The notes beneath the pieces are model-generated. The model was not told the origin of the DNA and made no database searches. It worked only from the letters and a program-made list of their open reading frames with translations. From Trametes villosa (taxonomy: Eukaryota > Basidiomycota > Agaricomycetes > Polyporales > Polyporaceae), in assembly GCA_002964805.2 (NCBI GenBank), contig PUDQ02000003.1, forward strand, positions 4,588,001-4,652,000: a stretch of DNA of 64,000 bases, read 5' to 3'. Shown one piece after another: positions 33,376 to 44,777 of the stretch. How positions within the stretch are numbered: the stretch's first letter is position 1; each line of letters begins with the position of its first letter. A program made the position numbers and the translations under genes.

Positions 33376-36300
33376 TCAGTCGTCGCCATCCTCCAAGTCG
33401 TCCATCATCCCGAGCACGTTCCCCTCGTTCGCCGGGGCCTCGTACACCGCGAACGCCGTCTTCGTCTTCGCGTCCGGCTGCACGACCTCTTCCACCGCAT
33501 CCGCGCCCTCGTCGACCTGCCCCGCAGACGTCCACCCCTTCTGGCGGTCCGCGAACACCTCCGGACGGCGGTCGAGCAGCGTCTCCAGGTCCTCGTCGCT
33601 GATCACGCTCGCCTTGCCCGCCTCCGTGCTCGACACCACCTGGATCTTCTCGCCCTCGAGCCGGTGCAGCTCCATCGCGAGCTCCGCGAGCGCCTGGTTC
33701 TTGCTGCGCTTCGCCGCGGTCGGGTTCTTGAACACACCTGCAGGATACGGCACGACGGTAAGCGCGAGGAGAAGTGCGAGAGGACGGGGAATACGCACCC
33801 TTGGCGATTACGAGCGCCTCGAGTTTGCGCTTGTCCGTCGCGCGCTGCATGATCTTCGTCTCGATCGTGTGCGCGCACAGCAGGCGGAAGATGAGCACCG
33901 GCCTCGTCTGCCCGATCCGGTGCGCGCGGTCCTGCGCCTGAAGATCCGCTTGCGGGTTCTACGTTCGATCGCCCATTGTCAGTACAAGCTCGAAAGCGCG
34001 TATGTCGTAGGGAGAAGCGTACCCAGTCCTGATCATAGAAGATGACAGTATCGGCGGCGACCAGGTTCAAGCCAAGACCTCCGGAGCGCGTGCTGAGGAG
34101 GAAGAGGCGCGGCGCGTCGGGCGCATCCCCGCTTTCCTGGAAGCGCCGGATGTCTTCCCGGCGAGTCTCCATGTCCATGCTGCCGTCGATCCGGCACACC
34201 GGCCAGCCCTTGCGCTCGAGAGCCCAGTCCTGCAGCAGTCGCTTTCAGCATGGAGGGTCAGAATAAGTGTAGGAAGGAACTCGCCTCGATGATGTCGAGC
34301 ATCGTGGTGAACTGGCTGAACAGAAGCACCTTGTGGTCGCGCGCGAAGAGCTCGTCCAGGAGGCGCTCGAGGACCATCATCTTCCCGCTCGCGTTCACGA
34401 GCTCGTCGTTCAGCACGGGGTCGCGCGTGACCGGGTCCTTCGGCCAGTGGAAGAGGAACGGGTGCTGGCAGACCTTACGTAGCTGCATGATGACGTTCTT
34501 GAGGTTCTTGTTGTTCACCTCTTTCACTACGAGCGCACACATGAGTTCCGCAAGTCGTGCAATGATACGACCAGAGACGTACCTGCCGCGCGGCGCTGCC
34601 ACTCGCGTCCAAGCTCTCTCTCATCACGCCCGCTCTCCTGGCGCGCCTGGATCTCGCCCTCGTCCAGCCGCCTGAAGTACTCGTCGTCGTCCGAGTCCTC
34701 GACGTACGTCCGCTGGTCCTTCGTGCGCAGCCCCTTGCCCTTCGCCTTCTTCTTCTCCGTCGACACCTCCTGCAGCGGCCTCTCGTCCTCCTCCGACTCC
34801 TCGCCGCCGCCGTTCAGCCGCTCCGTCTCCGCCTGCATCTGCGTGATGAGGTGCTGGCGGAGCGCCTTGTCGCCCTGCACCGCGACCTCGTACAGCTCAC
34901 GCTGCTGCTCGGTCAGCGGCGTGTACAGCACGTACTCCTTCTTGGGCGGCAGCTGCATCTCGACGTCCGCTTTCATGCGGCGCAGCAGGAACGGGCGGAG
35001 GATGTCGTGCAGAGAGTGGATGAGCTTTGCCTCACGGTCCGAAGCAAGTTTGCTCTGCAGCCTGCTCTCGTCGAACCTACGAAGCGTCAATAACCTGATA
35101 CGCCAGGTAGACTAAGGAGCGAGCTCACCATGACTGGAACGTGGCGAGGTCGCCGAAGATCTCGGGCAGCACAAAGTTGAGCAGAGCCCACAGCTCCGCG
35201 AGATTGTTCTACACGGTCACTGTCAGCACAGGGCACGGCCACGCAAGGTTACACGCACCTGAAGGGGGGTCCCGGTGAGCACCATCCGCGCCGACGACGG
35301 GATGCGTTTGATCTCGCGCATGAGCACGCAGTCGATGTTCTTCAGCCGGTGGCCCTCGTCCACGACGATGAAGCCCCAGTGGTACTTCGCGAGCTCCGCC
35401 CGGTCGTTGATCACGATCTGGTACGTCGTCAGCACCACCGGGAAGTTCGTCTTCTGGTGCGGCTTCAGCGGCGTTGCGTTCCGCTCTGCGGGCTCCTCAC
35501 GCGCGCCCTCGTCCACGGCCATCGAGTCCTCGAACTCGCTCGACTCGGCCTCCTCCATCGCCTTGCGCTTGCGAACAGGAATCTGCACCGTGACGCGCCC
35601 GCCTCGGCCACGGCCCCGCGCGACGGGCTTGCCGCGCGACCTGGTGGATCTCACCTCTGCCTCCGAATCCGAGTCGTCCTTCCTCGTCTGACTCTTGGCC
35701 GCACCCCGCCCCCGTCCTCGTCCGCGGCCACGGCCACGGCCACGACCCCCTGTTGCCCTCCCTTTGGCTGGAGGAGGAGGCGGTAGAGGCTCTGTCTTCA
35801 TGGCGTTCTTGTGATAGACACGGTCAACCTCGTCCATGACCATGTGTGTCCGCCGAAGCTCCGCGCGTTCGTCCTTGTTTCCGTAGTACATCACAACTGG
35901 GATGTCGGGGGCGAACTTCTGGAATTCGCGAGCCCAGTTGTCCAGCACCGCGAGCGGGCACACGACCATGAATGGCGCGGCCGTGCGCTCTCGGAGGAAA
36001 GCGTGGAATGCGATGGTTTGAATGGTCTGGAAATGTGTCGTCAGTCTGCGAATCGAATAGCTGGGACATGCCCTGGACGGGCCATGGATCGCGCAGCCGG
36101 GCGGAGGACCAGAGCGCGTCTCTGACATACGCCCGCACTCTCAGAGAGTTACCCGCACGTCGTACAGAGAGCGAGTACCGTACATCAGGTCATGGTGGCC
36201 ACGGACCCGACCTGGAGCAGTAGACGACGTAGACGCAACGCATCTCAGACTCAGACGACCCGGTGCTGTCCTCTAACGACTCTCTCAAGTCCATCGGTTA

Positions 36301-37222
36301 CACCAACACACCAACTCGAACCACCGAGAGGTTGCGGGTTGGAGTGTAGGATACGTCCCGGAGAGGGTAGAGGTAGCACAACCAATGTGGATATATGCTG
36401 CACTCACTTTGCCGAGGCCCATCTCGTCCGCTACGACTATAATCAGCAACCACCTTCTGGTCATCTGGCGTCTGGCGGACGTACCCAATATGCCGGAAAT
36501 CCCGTTCTGGTGTAACCCAGCCATCCATGCGACGCCCTCCAACTGATAATCCTTCAACGTAGCCCCAGTGAGAAGAGCAGGTTGCTTGAAGGCGGTCTTG
36601 GTCGACGCGTCTTGTTGCAGACCATTATCTTCTGTAGGACCAGTCCTACCACCCTCAGCCTTTGGTCGCTTCGACCCTCGCTCGTCCTCCGAGTCTGACA
36701 CGACGCGGGCACGCTTCCTTGAGCCTTTCGCGGCAGACTTCGGTTTTGCCGGACGCTTGCTTTGAATCGTACGAGCTTGGTCCATCTGGTCCTTGAGGAG
36801 CTTGACGTATGTGGCGGACTTCTCTAGGAGGCTCTCGAGTTGCACGAGACGGGAATCGACCTCCTACCCTGAGCTCAGTGTGAATGCGGATGTACATCAA
36901 GGCTGGATACGTACGTCGTCATCTTCATCTTTGGCCTCGGCCTGTGTGCGAGTGTGAGATGAGCATATAAGTTCTCTAGCCAGACGGACTCCCGTCGCGT
37001 GGTACTCTACGTACCTTCTCTCTCAGCAAGTCCTCTTCTACAGCTTTCTCCTCTTCATCAATCTGAATATCCCATCAGCGCGAGAAATTGGATGCTATGG
37101 GGTTCCCAAACCTCTTCTATTGCGGGTGGGCTTGAAGGTGGAGAAGTAGCTCGCGTCGAAGGGACTGCCGCTGGGGTACCCGCAGAAGATGGACTTGAAC
37201 GCGAGGAGGGCGCAGTAGACAT
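33376..37222 (-). CDS. SNF2-family chromatin remodelling ATPase, LSH/HELLS (IRC5/DDM1) type
   Basis: Twelve exons encode 966 aa: 37222-37112, 37062-37015, 36941-36915, 36863-36485, 36430-36408, 36026-35259, 35208-35129, 35076-34583, 34526-34285, 34229-34023, 33958-33799, 33737-33376. Motif I DEMGLGKT (190-197) is split by a 381-nt intron. Motif II DEGH is at 419-422, TGTPLQ at 447-452. The helicase C half has LDGSM-type [20 protein letters not shown] and the arginine-finger region [11 protein letters not shown]. Its closest known type is LSH, which remodels nucleosomes in heterochromatin and, in animals and plants, supports DNA methylation. A ~130-residue insertion (about 257-387) with a (GR)n run and acidic/basic patches separates motifs Ia and II. 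The intron after exon 9 uses a GC donor (GCGAGT). Confidence 0.93.
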
Positions 37223-37335
37223 TTTCGCAGGGAGACCTCTTCGTTTCCCCTTTGCTCGGCGTCGCCGGTGATGGCGGCGCTGTAGTCGACGGTGATGACG
37301 GTGCGGAAGCAAGTTGTGGCTGCTCCTCATCGTCT

Positions 37336-37400
37336 GTGACGCGTCTTGTGCGCGCCAGGTCACGCGTATGTAACGCGCCGGGTCACGCGACCGTGACTCG
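37336..37400 (-). promoter_or_regulatory. MluI cell-cycle-box cluster upstream of the SNF2 gene
   Basis: Two exact ACGCGT hexamers (37339-37344 and 37362-37367) and two near matches (AACGCGCC at about 37372, TCACGCGA at about 37383) lie 115-180 bp upstream of the start codon at 37222. ACGCGT is the MBF/SBF-type element that drives G1/S transcription in fungi. S-phase expression would fit a replication-linked remodeller. Confidence 0.5.
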
Positions 37401-37749
37401 TTTGGCGCTTCTCGCGAGGTACCGGTAGGCGCTCACAGTGCTCTCGCCAAAACTTCGTCTTCAAATACCACCACAACTTCGAGGGTTCACGCGCCACGCG
37501 CAGCATGCAAGGATGCTTGTTGAATTTTTCATGCAGATTTATTTAAAGTGTCAGAACACTGCAACTCAGTTTGTGGGTGAAAGTACTTGTAAGTCGCCGT
37601 TTCCGTGATTTATCACTGCGCTGGGCCGCTAACCTGCGCATATTGATTCTGTAACAGCTCCGCAGTGCTGTGTTCATGCAGCTCTCAGTGAATCGAAACC
37701 CTGCGCGGGCCGAAGAGGACCTCCACTGTCTTTATTACCACAGCCCCAG
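37401..37749. other. Intergenic stretch between SNF2 promoter and lectin remnant
   Basis: About 350 bp; nothing supported apart from the promoter context. The left breakpoint of the lectin segmental duplication lies at its right end. Confidence 0.4.
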
Positions 37750-38250
37750 GCCTAGCGCCTAGCCAGCAGGTAGGGCCTGTGCTGCCTCGCACTCCAACCT
37801 CACTCACGGCGCTCCCCGGACAGTGGCATTTCATTGCTACGGGTGAGGAAGACGCCATCCAAGCCTGCCGCGCATCTCTGGACGGCGAGCCACTATACCT
37901 TACCGTGCAAGGACGCGCGGAGCGAGGCGCACGCGTGGTCGTGAGCCCGTACCCGGTCGGCTGGCACGTCGAACGCGCGCAGGCTAAGGACGGCAAAAAC
38001 ACCATATGGTCCGTCCTATTCTTCGGCCATCCCTTCTGTGACTCACCCTGATGTGATTGTGAGCATGGGGTAGTGTGTTCTGGCCGAAGACGGACCTCGT
38101 TATCAACGCCTAGAAGTTCATCGACTTCGACAGTGTGCGTGCTATGTGTTGCTTCGCTCCGGCACGTCGTCCTCATGGAATGCGACGATAGCTCGAACTC
38201 AGAGTAGGGTGACCTCGTTGCGTAAGTCTGGGCTCGTCTTCGCCGCCTTC
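37750..38250 (+). pseudogene. Lectin C: truncated, broken copy of lectin B
   Basis: Homology to lectin B starts at the donor of intron 4 (CAGCAGGTAGG). It covers exon 5 (about 37824-38008), exon 6 (about 38072) and exon 7 (to about 38232). Exons 1-4 are missing. Exon 6 has an in-frame TAG where B has a Gln codon (ATCAACGCC-TAG), and the last exon has a TAG in place of a Trp codon (TCAGAG-TAG). The gene is therefore dead, a C-terminal fragment left by the edge of the segmental duplication. Confidence 0.85.
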
Positions 38251-38667
38251 CAGTGTACGTGCTCCAGTTCCGCGTGCAAACTAAGCGTGCCTGTGGTTTT
38301 CAATGTCAGCACCCGCCTTCGTCTTTTTAAGCCATGCCCTTGTTAGAATATAACCCTCTCAGTTGACTGCAATCATTGAGCTCTAGATCCTAGAGTCGCA
38401 GTCGCACGGCGCCGCCCTCAACCTCCTACGATTCACATCCGGGGTCTGCGCGAGGCGGTTAATATGACCGGCTTCAGCAGACCTTCGGGCGACATCGGGT
38501 CCGACGATCAAGTGTCATGCGGCCTAATCTCCGGCAGCACGTCACCTCTATCGCAGTTCATGAACAGAACTTTACGTGAGGCTTCAACAGCTGTGGTATT
38601 TAGCGTTCCGTCGCTTGTAGCAGGTGCGTCCACAGGCAACCGCCCACTCTTGGCTCGTTAAACACCG

Positions 38668-40011
38668 ATGGCACTCTGCGACACCTTCCTCCCTCATGGC
38701 ACCTATATCCTGGTGAATGCCCACGGCGGGACCGCGCTCGATTTCTTCCTCTTCCGGGAAGCGATTGTGGGGTATATCATTCACTCCGAGGATAATCAGC
38801 GGGTGCGGTAGTCTTTTCGATTCCTCCACAACGGTCCTGCGCGGCACTCGTATAATCGAGCCACTCACAACATCGACAGTGGAAATTCATCAACACGGGG
38901 AGAGGGTGGGCCATCCAAAGCTGTGCACCGTCGCAAGACGGACGGCCGGCCTACCTGTCCGTGAGGGGCGTGCTGGCGGAAGGCTGCGAAGTGGTGTGGT
39001 CCACCGTCCCTCTGAGTTGGTACGTGTGGATGGTCGACGGTGCATTGAGGTGAGCGCACAGTATGCGGTGTCCGCGTAGCTAGTAGGTCTGACTACTTGG
39101 AACGTCCGTGCCTCAGAATCGGGTGGCCGGACACCGACTACGTCCTGACGCTGAGCGGCGGGGGAAGCTCACAAAACAGTACTCCTGTACGGCATATATA
39201 ACCCACCACCGCAACCCAGCGTAGCACTTCCATCCTGATTACCTCATCCCGACAGGTTCAGATGATGCGGCTCAAACCCGGCCTCGCCTGCCAGCTCTGG
39301 TATTTTACGCGCTGTGGGGGGGATCTAGTAGCCCGCCAAACGATGGGACCCGGATTTGAGGCTTCACCTCAAGCTTTGCCGAAGCCCGGGTCCTCTATCC
39401 ACGTTCTTGCACACGTGGACGAAGCTGTAGCCCTCGAGCTCGACAACGCGTCGAGGAAATGGGTGCGCCACCAGCCCTGCCATAAGGACCACAGCCAACA
39501 GGTAGTAGACCCCCGGATCTCTGAGCGACTCGTACTACTCTCGCTGACTGTGGACACCTCGCGCAGTGGAAATTTATCGCAAATGGCGAAGAAGACGTCA
39601 TTCAAGCGGCGCGCACGTCGCTCGATGGCGAGGTGCTGTACCTGAACGTGCACGGTCGCGCGGAGCCGGGTGCGCGCATTGTTGCAAGCCCATACCCAGT
39701 CGGTTGGCGCATCGAGCGGTGCCCGTCTGAAGACGGTGAACGCGCAATGCGGTCAGCGGTCTGAGCTTCTACTCTGAGGGCTCAGCAGCGCTGAGATTAT
39801 TGTGCACGCCCTGTAGCATCTTCTGGCCCAAGACCAATTTGGTCATCAGCGCGGGGGACTCGGGAGACCACAACACCGTGCGTACCAATCAGCATGATGT
39901 TCACGATTGGGTCCTAGATCTACTAACACCACTAGTCCACAGGCCTTGCTCGCAGAATGTGACAACTCGCTGCTCTCTAAGTGGGACGACATCATCGTCT
40001 ACCAATCGTAG
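38668..40011 (+). CDS. Two-domain beta-trefoil (ricin-B-lectin-like) protein D
   Basis: Seven exons (38668-38802, 38880-39049, 39117-39186, 39256-39501, 39567-39751, 39817-39877, 39943-40011) encode 311 aa. It is the inverted duplicate of lectin A: exons 1, 2, 3, 5, 6 and 7 are the same length, and only exon 4 is 6 nt shorter. First unit GTYILVNAHGGTALDF, second unit HVLAHVDEAVALELD. The frame is open throughout and splice sites are kept, so it looks functional, although intron 5 has a weakened donor (GTCAGC). No signal peptide. Fold-based sugar binding is inferred. It converges with F-box gene 1, 183 bp away. Confidence 0.83.
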
Positions 40012-40193
40012 GATATGGGAAGCTAAGAGCAGTGGCTTAAGGAGTTGCACATCGACGTGAGGCCCGGCTTGCGGTCGATCCGAGTGACATGGTTGTTCCG
40101 GTTTTCAGTTTGTATACAAGTAGCCGTTCTTGAGTTTCAAGGTTGCTGCCGCATAGCGCAGAAGTCCCATCTCATATACTAGTATAAAACTCG

Positions 40194-42100
40194 TCATACA
40201 AAGTGCCGACCGCGAAACGATACTTCTTCGATACCATAGCCCGCAGCTGCCTCGCATACTCTTCGTCGACACTGTCCTCCACAACCTCGGCTCGGTGGCT
40301 TCACCTTGATCCGAGTGAGGGTCTCCAGGGACCGCACGCCGTGGTGGGCGCGTTCGCGCAGGCACCCCAGAACTCTATCCAAGGCCGTCCCGCCGCACCA
40401 GCTGAATCCTCCGATATGGAGCATACGGAGCAGCGGAAAGCGAATCCTATCCCGGGCAGACGCGCGGTTGGCGAGATCTTCCGCGTCCACGGTGACTGCA
40501 GTGCAGGGGCTCGCGAGGGACTCCAGTATGCCCGCCGGTATCATATCGTCGTCCCTCCAGACCGAGGACACGAGGTGCAGGTCGCGCAAGCGGGGGAAAA
40601 CGTCAAGGAATGCATCTAGGATGGTACGAGGCACGTCGTGGAGGCTGATGCTGATTGCGAGGGTCAATCCCGGGCGCCATGTAGTGGGTTCCAGAGCGTC
40701 GGTCAGGCTCGCGAGGAGGTCGGCCGAGGTCATGTTCCTGCCCTCAGGCCAAATCAATCGTAGGCAGACGTCGCCCAAGCCCGCGGGATACCAGTTCAGG
40801 GAGCAGCCGGACGTGTCCTTACAGACATGCAATACGTGCGCGGTGTGTACAAATGGCATGTCGCGAAGGCGGTGCGGCAGGAGCCGGTCCCAGGGGAGGA
40901 AAGGATCGCTTTGGACGTCGCCCATGCTCAGTTTCGCAGTGAGTTTGACCGTGCCTTGATCGGGGAGCTGCACACATGTCGTCAGCTCTTTGACCCATTC
41001 CAGCGTGTTGATGACGTCCAAGGTGTCCAGGCGAGGGAGGGAAAATGAGTGTCTGGAGTGAGAGGGAAGACTTGAGCAGGCCGAACTCATGAAGCTCTCG
41101 AGAGTAAGCGTTTCGAGGCGTTGGCCGCACCGGAGGATATCTAGGAACGCGTCTCCGGATAAGCGCGAAGGTCTGATGAAGCAGTCCTTGAGATGAAGGG
41201 CAGTGAGGTGGCGTATGAGAGAATCTGTCAACTGCACACGGGTATGAGACAGTTCGAGGTGTGTCAACTGGGGAAAGTTTGCTGGTAGAATGACCGGCTG
41301 TTCTATGGACGCAATTCTCCAGGAAGAGCTTGTGGCTCGAATTTCGAGCTTGGTGAGAGATGGAAAAGCAGATCCGAGTAGGATGGAGATCAGCGGGAGT
41401 TTATCCTCTGGGACTGTCCCTATGACTAGAGACCGTATCCGGTAACACAGAGGTACGAAATGCGGAAGGACGCGGGTGAGTGTCGGGAGGTTTCTGAACG
41501 TCAGGTCTAGTGGCGCCTGGCGAGAGCGAGATAGGGCCTGCCGCAGTCCCATCGTGCGCTTGCGCACGACTATGTAACTCCAGAAGCATGCGTGGTCAAG
41601 GATAACGGCGTGCCAGTGGCGACAAACCCGCATATAATGGATTGGATCGCGGTGGGCCACTTGCCGGGAGAATGGCCTCAAAGGGAGAAAGCGCAGGATC
41701 TCGACGAGGATCTCGACGGGGAGCTGGTTGATGAAAGCAAGAGTGTTCCGCATCGTTCCTAGAGTTCGAGGATCCACGAGCACGTCGCCCACAGGAGAAA
41801 CCTCTCCTTGCTCCTCGACGATATTCTCGGTATTGAGAGATGCGTCCTCATGACTGGCCCCAGAAGTCTCGGACAGGGACTGTGATTGACCACGTTCTCT
41901 TTGTAGACGTTCGAGGTGATCCGTGCCAGTGCTCGCAGCCTCTCGTTGCTTGCGCGGAGGTCCCACGAAGGCGTCGGACTCATGCGCTCCGGGTCTGATT
42001 GGGGGGAGGGTTAGTGAGAAGTCTAGTATCCGTACGTGAATCGTTATTACCGCGAAGTAGTACTCTTCTTGCGAACGCATCTCGCGACATTGTTGAACAT
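40194..42100 (-). CDS. F-box protein 1 (LRR-like C-terminus)
   Basis: Two exons (42100-42051 and 41994-40194) encode 616 aa. The short first exon (MFNNVARCVRKK...) is basic. I chose this start over the ATG inside it because the identical arrangement occurs in paralog 2 (MFNKIAKYVRKK). The F-box is INQLPVEILVEILRFLPLR about residue 115, followed by YMRVCRHWHAVILDHACFW. The rest is a long run of leucine-rich-repeat-like segments (LTHLELSHTRVQLTDSLI and similar), usual for Agaricomycete F-box proteins. It is a probable SCF ubiquitin-ligase adaptor with unknown targets. It faces lectin D (convergent) and has dead FGW 5 behind it. Confidence 0.85.
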
Positions 42101-42471
42101 CGCCGGTCTTCTTGAGCGACGGTGGCAGGCTCCCTAGTGCACACCCTTGTGAGCTTCATGATCACGATAGACTCTACAAGCAGGGGGTTCCTCACACGAG
42201 TCGGTAGCACCTCGATAGTTCGATTGGTCTGCCAGGGGGATGGTGGACGTTGACGGCAAGTAGAGCCCGCGGCTGGTGCTTTCGCTCGTTCGGGCGCTTT
42301 ACGGGCGCTACATCAGCCGCGCGGACTCCGTCCGGACACCACCGTACTCACTCGAAAGCTGCCTTGTTCTTTGCCAGTACCGCTTGATCACTGGCATTCG
42401 AGGGCAATCGAGTATCTAGGACCTATCACACTCTTGAGCTCAGGCTGGACGAACAGCGGAAACTACTAGCG

Positions 42472-42852
42472 ATCTACTCCTTCGGCTAGTCTATCACGCT
42501 CAAGTGGCTCCGGATGTTCCGGCATTGCACCGAGCCAATGGACCAATACCTCCCTTCAATGCTCACCCACGGCTTCCAGGCGCTGATGCACTTGTCTGGC
42601 GACATGGAGTTGCAGTTGGCGCGGGTCGTGCACGCACATGCGCCCGTCTGGTCAGGTACGGAGGACCTGCCCAAGACCTCCTGGCTGGTCGGCGCCGTCT
42701 CAACACGCAAGATTGGCGGACGACATTTCTTCATCCAACGGTTCACGCAGGCGCAGTACGAGTGGCTGAACATGGTGCTCCCTGGGGAACCGGGTTGGTA
42801 CAGGAGCACGATGTCATCGGAGGACTGGCTTGACCAGGATGCTGGGATCTGA
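42472..42852 (+). pseudogene. FGW-family copy 5, broken
   Basis: The reading frame 42472-42852 reads ..YSFG-stop-SITLKWLRMF, aligning with PYFFGWPMTAAWLAVF of FGW 2. The TAG at 42487-42489 replaces the invariant Trp codon of the FGW motif. Everything 5' of this (exon 1 and the start of exon 2) is missing or unrecognisable. Downstream the frame is clean and well conserved: RVVHAHAPVW, AQYEWLNMVLPGEPGWYRS. An ATG at 42514 could give a 112-aa C-terminal fragment, but I regard the locus as a 5'-truncated pseudogene. Confidence 0.8.
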
Positions 42853-43034
42853 CGGCAAACCGGTACCTTAGCAGGACCGTGCAACGGCTTCATGTAGATT
42901 CCTCGCCAACGAGATACAGTGAGCGTGAACGGACTCCCTTAGTGTACTAAGCCGAGTCAACCTCCTACCTAAGAGACCCGGCGTTGAGGCTCTAAGGGCT
43001 ATTGTGCCTGGTGTTAGTACCACTGGGCCAGATA

Positions 43035-43180
43035 GCCGTGTATCGCGCCGAACGTCGCCCGCCTGAAGACGGAGAACACGCGATACGGTTAGTTGTAAAG
43101 GCTCGCAACCGGCGCGCACGCCGCAAGGTGATCTGCTGGCCCAAGACGAAACCTCCTCATCTATGCGTGGGAGCTACCGC
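43035..43180 (+). pseudogene. Lectin E: short remnant of a beta-trefoil gene
   Basis: The frame ERRPPEDGEHAIR (about 43053-43090) followed by a GTTAGT-like donor matches the end of lectin exon 5 (ERCMPEDGKHAIR). About 45 nt further, ATCTGCTGGCCCAAGACGA reads ICWPKT, matching the start of exon 6 (IFWPKT), after which similarity ends. Nothing upstream is recognisable. It is a fifth trace of the lectin family, lying between FGW 5 and FGW 6. Confidence 0.7.
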
Positions 43181-43337
43181 CCACGGGTCTTGTTAATGCG
43201 TCATTCTAACGTAAAGTTTGGTCAGTCAAGTCATTTGTCGGCAACAGACCACGCGCGCGAACTGAGAATACGCACCATCGCTATCGTCTGTCCCATCTCC
43301 CCCACCGCAGCCATCTTACAACGAAACTGCACTCACA

Positions 43338-44095
43338 ATGGCCAACGACCCCTCCAGAGATTCTGCGCAGGAATATCCTTGGCGCGTCCCGATCACAGAC
43401 CTTGCAGAGCCTGTCTCCCTCGCATCGCCCGAAGATGCGATTCTGAGCGCGCCGGTCAAGTACGTCGAAGAGCTCTCTAGGGAAGACGAGGAGAAACGGG
43501 TAAGTCGGCCTTGACATCTCAGTCACAGATAAGTAGACGACTTACCACGTATCACCAGCTCACCGCAGTCCTGAAGCTCCCGTTTCCCAAGGACACTCGC
43601 CATGGGGGCAAAGGACGGCGCGCCACGCCCAAGGTCAAACTGCCTCCCGTACCCACACTGTTGCAGGATATCTCCAACCCGTACTTCTTTGGATGGGCGA
43701 TTACCCACGAATGGCTCGGCCTCGTCTCCAAATGCGCCACCCCATACATACGACCCAACAACCCTGGTGGCGACACGCTGGAGGCCACCTCGATCCTGAG
43801 GAACCTTTCCGGCGCAAGCAACCCGGGCGCCAGCGAGTTCACACTCGGAATGGAACTCGTTGTGCACCCGCGCGCACCGATCAAGCCGCCGGGTGACGAG
43901 GAAACTACGGGCGAGTTCTGGATGGTGAGCATCTGCAGCACGGCGTTCGAGTACGAGTATGTGTACATGCGGCCCACGGAGGAACAGTATAGGTGGCTGT
44001 CCGGGATCTTGCCCGGGGAGCCGCAATGGTTCCGGAGCGTGCACACGATGGAGAGCTATGTCGAGATCCTCGCATGCCTTTTACCCAATCACTGA
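43338..44095 (+). CDS. FGW-family protein 6
   Basis: Two exons (43338-43499 and 43559-44095) encode 232 aa. Exon 1 (MANDPSRDSAQEYPW...) is acidic and ends EEKR just before a GTAAGT donor. Exon 2 opens LTAVLKLPFP and carries LPPVPTLLQD, PYFFGWAITHEWL (FGW 98-100), ELVVHPRAPI, RPTEEQYRWL (192-201) and ILPGEPQWFRS. It is close to FGW 8 in the LPPVP..L block. No signal peptide, no membrane helix. It is the first of three tandem copies on this strand. Function unknown. Confidence 0.82.
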
Positions 44096-44777
44096 ATGTC
44101 GACGTCGAGTATCTTTGTGGACATGTTACCTGCACTAAAACTAGTAAATAGTGAGCTAGCATATACTGGCCTGATCTGTATGGTCACGTACTCTGGACTC
44201 GAGGGAAAAGCATGTGCGAACTAGTATGCTGCAAAATACGAGGGTCGGGGGTGCGCTCTCTTCGGAATCGGCAGACACCATGAAGAGCCTTACAGCGGGC
44301 GGAACTCGTACCTCGAGCACACGATTTCGAACAGCTTGAGAATGTTTGAGAGGCTATCAAATTCTTTGACTGCTTTTACGTTCAAGAACGAGGACTCCAG
44401 CCTACGACGAGGGACCTGAGGAGCCTATGGTGGTGGTCGGGCGGACGTCCAATATCGCCCGGCGTCTCCCAGCATGCCATGGGCGCTCACCGCTGCCACC
44501 GCACGCGTCTGAGTCGACCACCACATCCGAATCGCGTCTGCGCCAGTGGGCCGCCCCCAGTACTGGCAGCATCGTTCGAATAACCCTGCTAGCATATTTA
44601 CTCGCACTGAGGAGTCTCCAAGTCTGAAGCCTCACGGATACTGTGCTTATCTGACTTCGGTCGTCTGCCCGGAAAGTGACCGACGTTCCTGAGTGCTCCT
44701 CCAACCGGCCTACTGCGAACCTCACGCTTCAACGTTTGTCTTCTGGATTACACCTGCATCATACCATCGCCTCTTTC
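44096..44777. other. Intergenic region between FGW 6 and FGW 7
   Basis: 680 bp; no supported gene. It is presumably the promoter of FGW 7. Confidence 0.4.

Larger units (their letters stand above)
37750..40011 (+). repeat. Inverted segmental duplication of the lectin pair (partner 11129-13400, minus)
   Basis: The plus strand here matches the minus strand of about 13400-11129 over both genes and the spacer. In the spacer, ATAACCCTCTCAGTTGACTG at 38341 matches the reverse complement of 12743-12770. The left edge falls inside exon 4/intron 4 of the B-like copy, so that copy is truncated. The right edge is just past the stop codon of the D copy. Confidence 0.85.
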
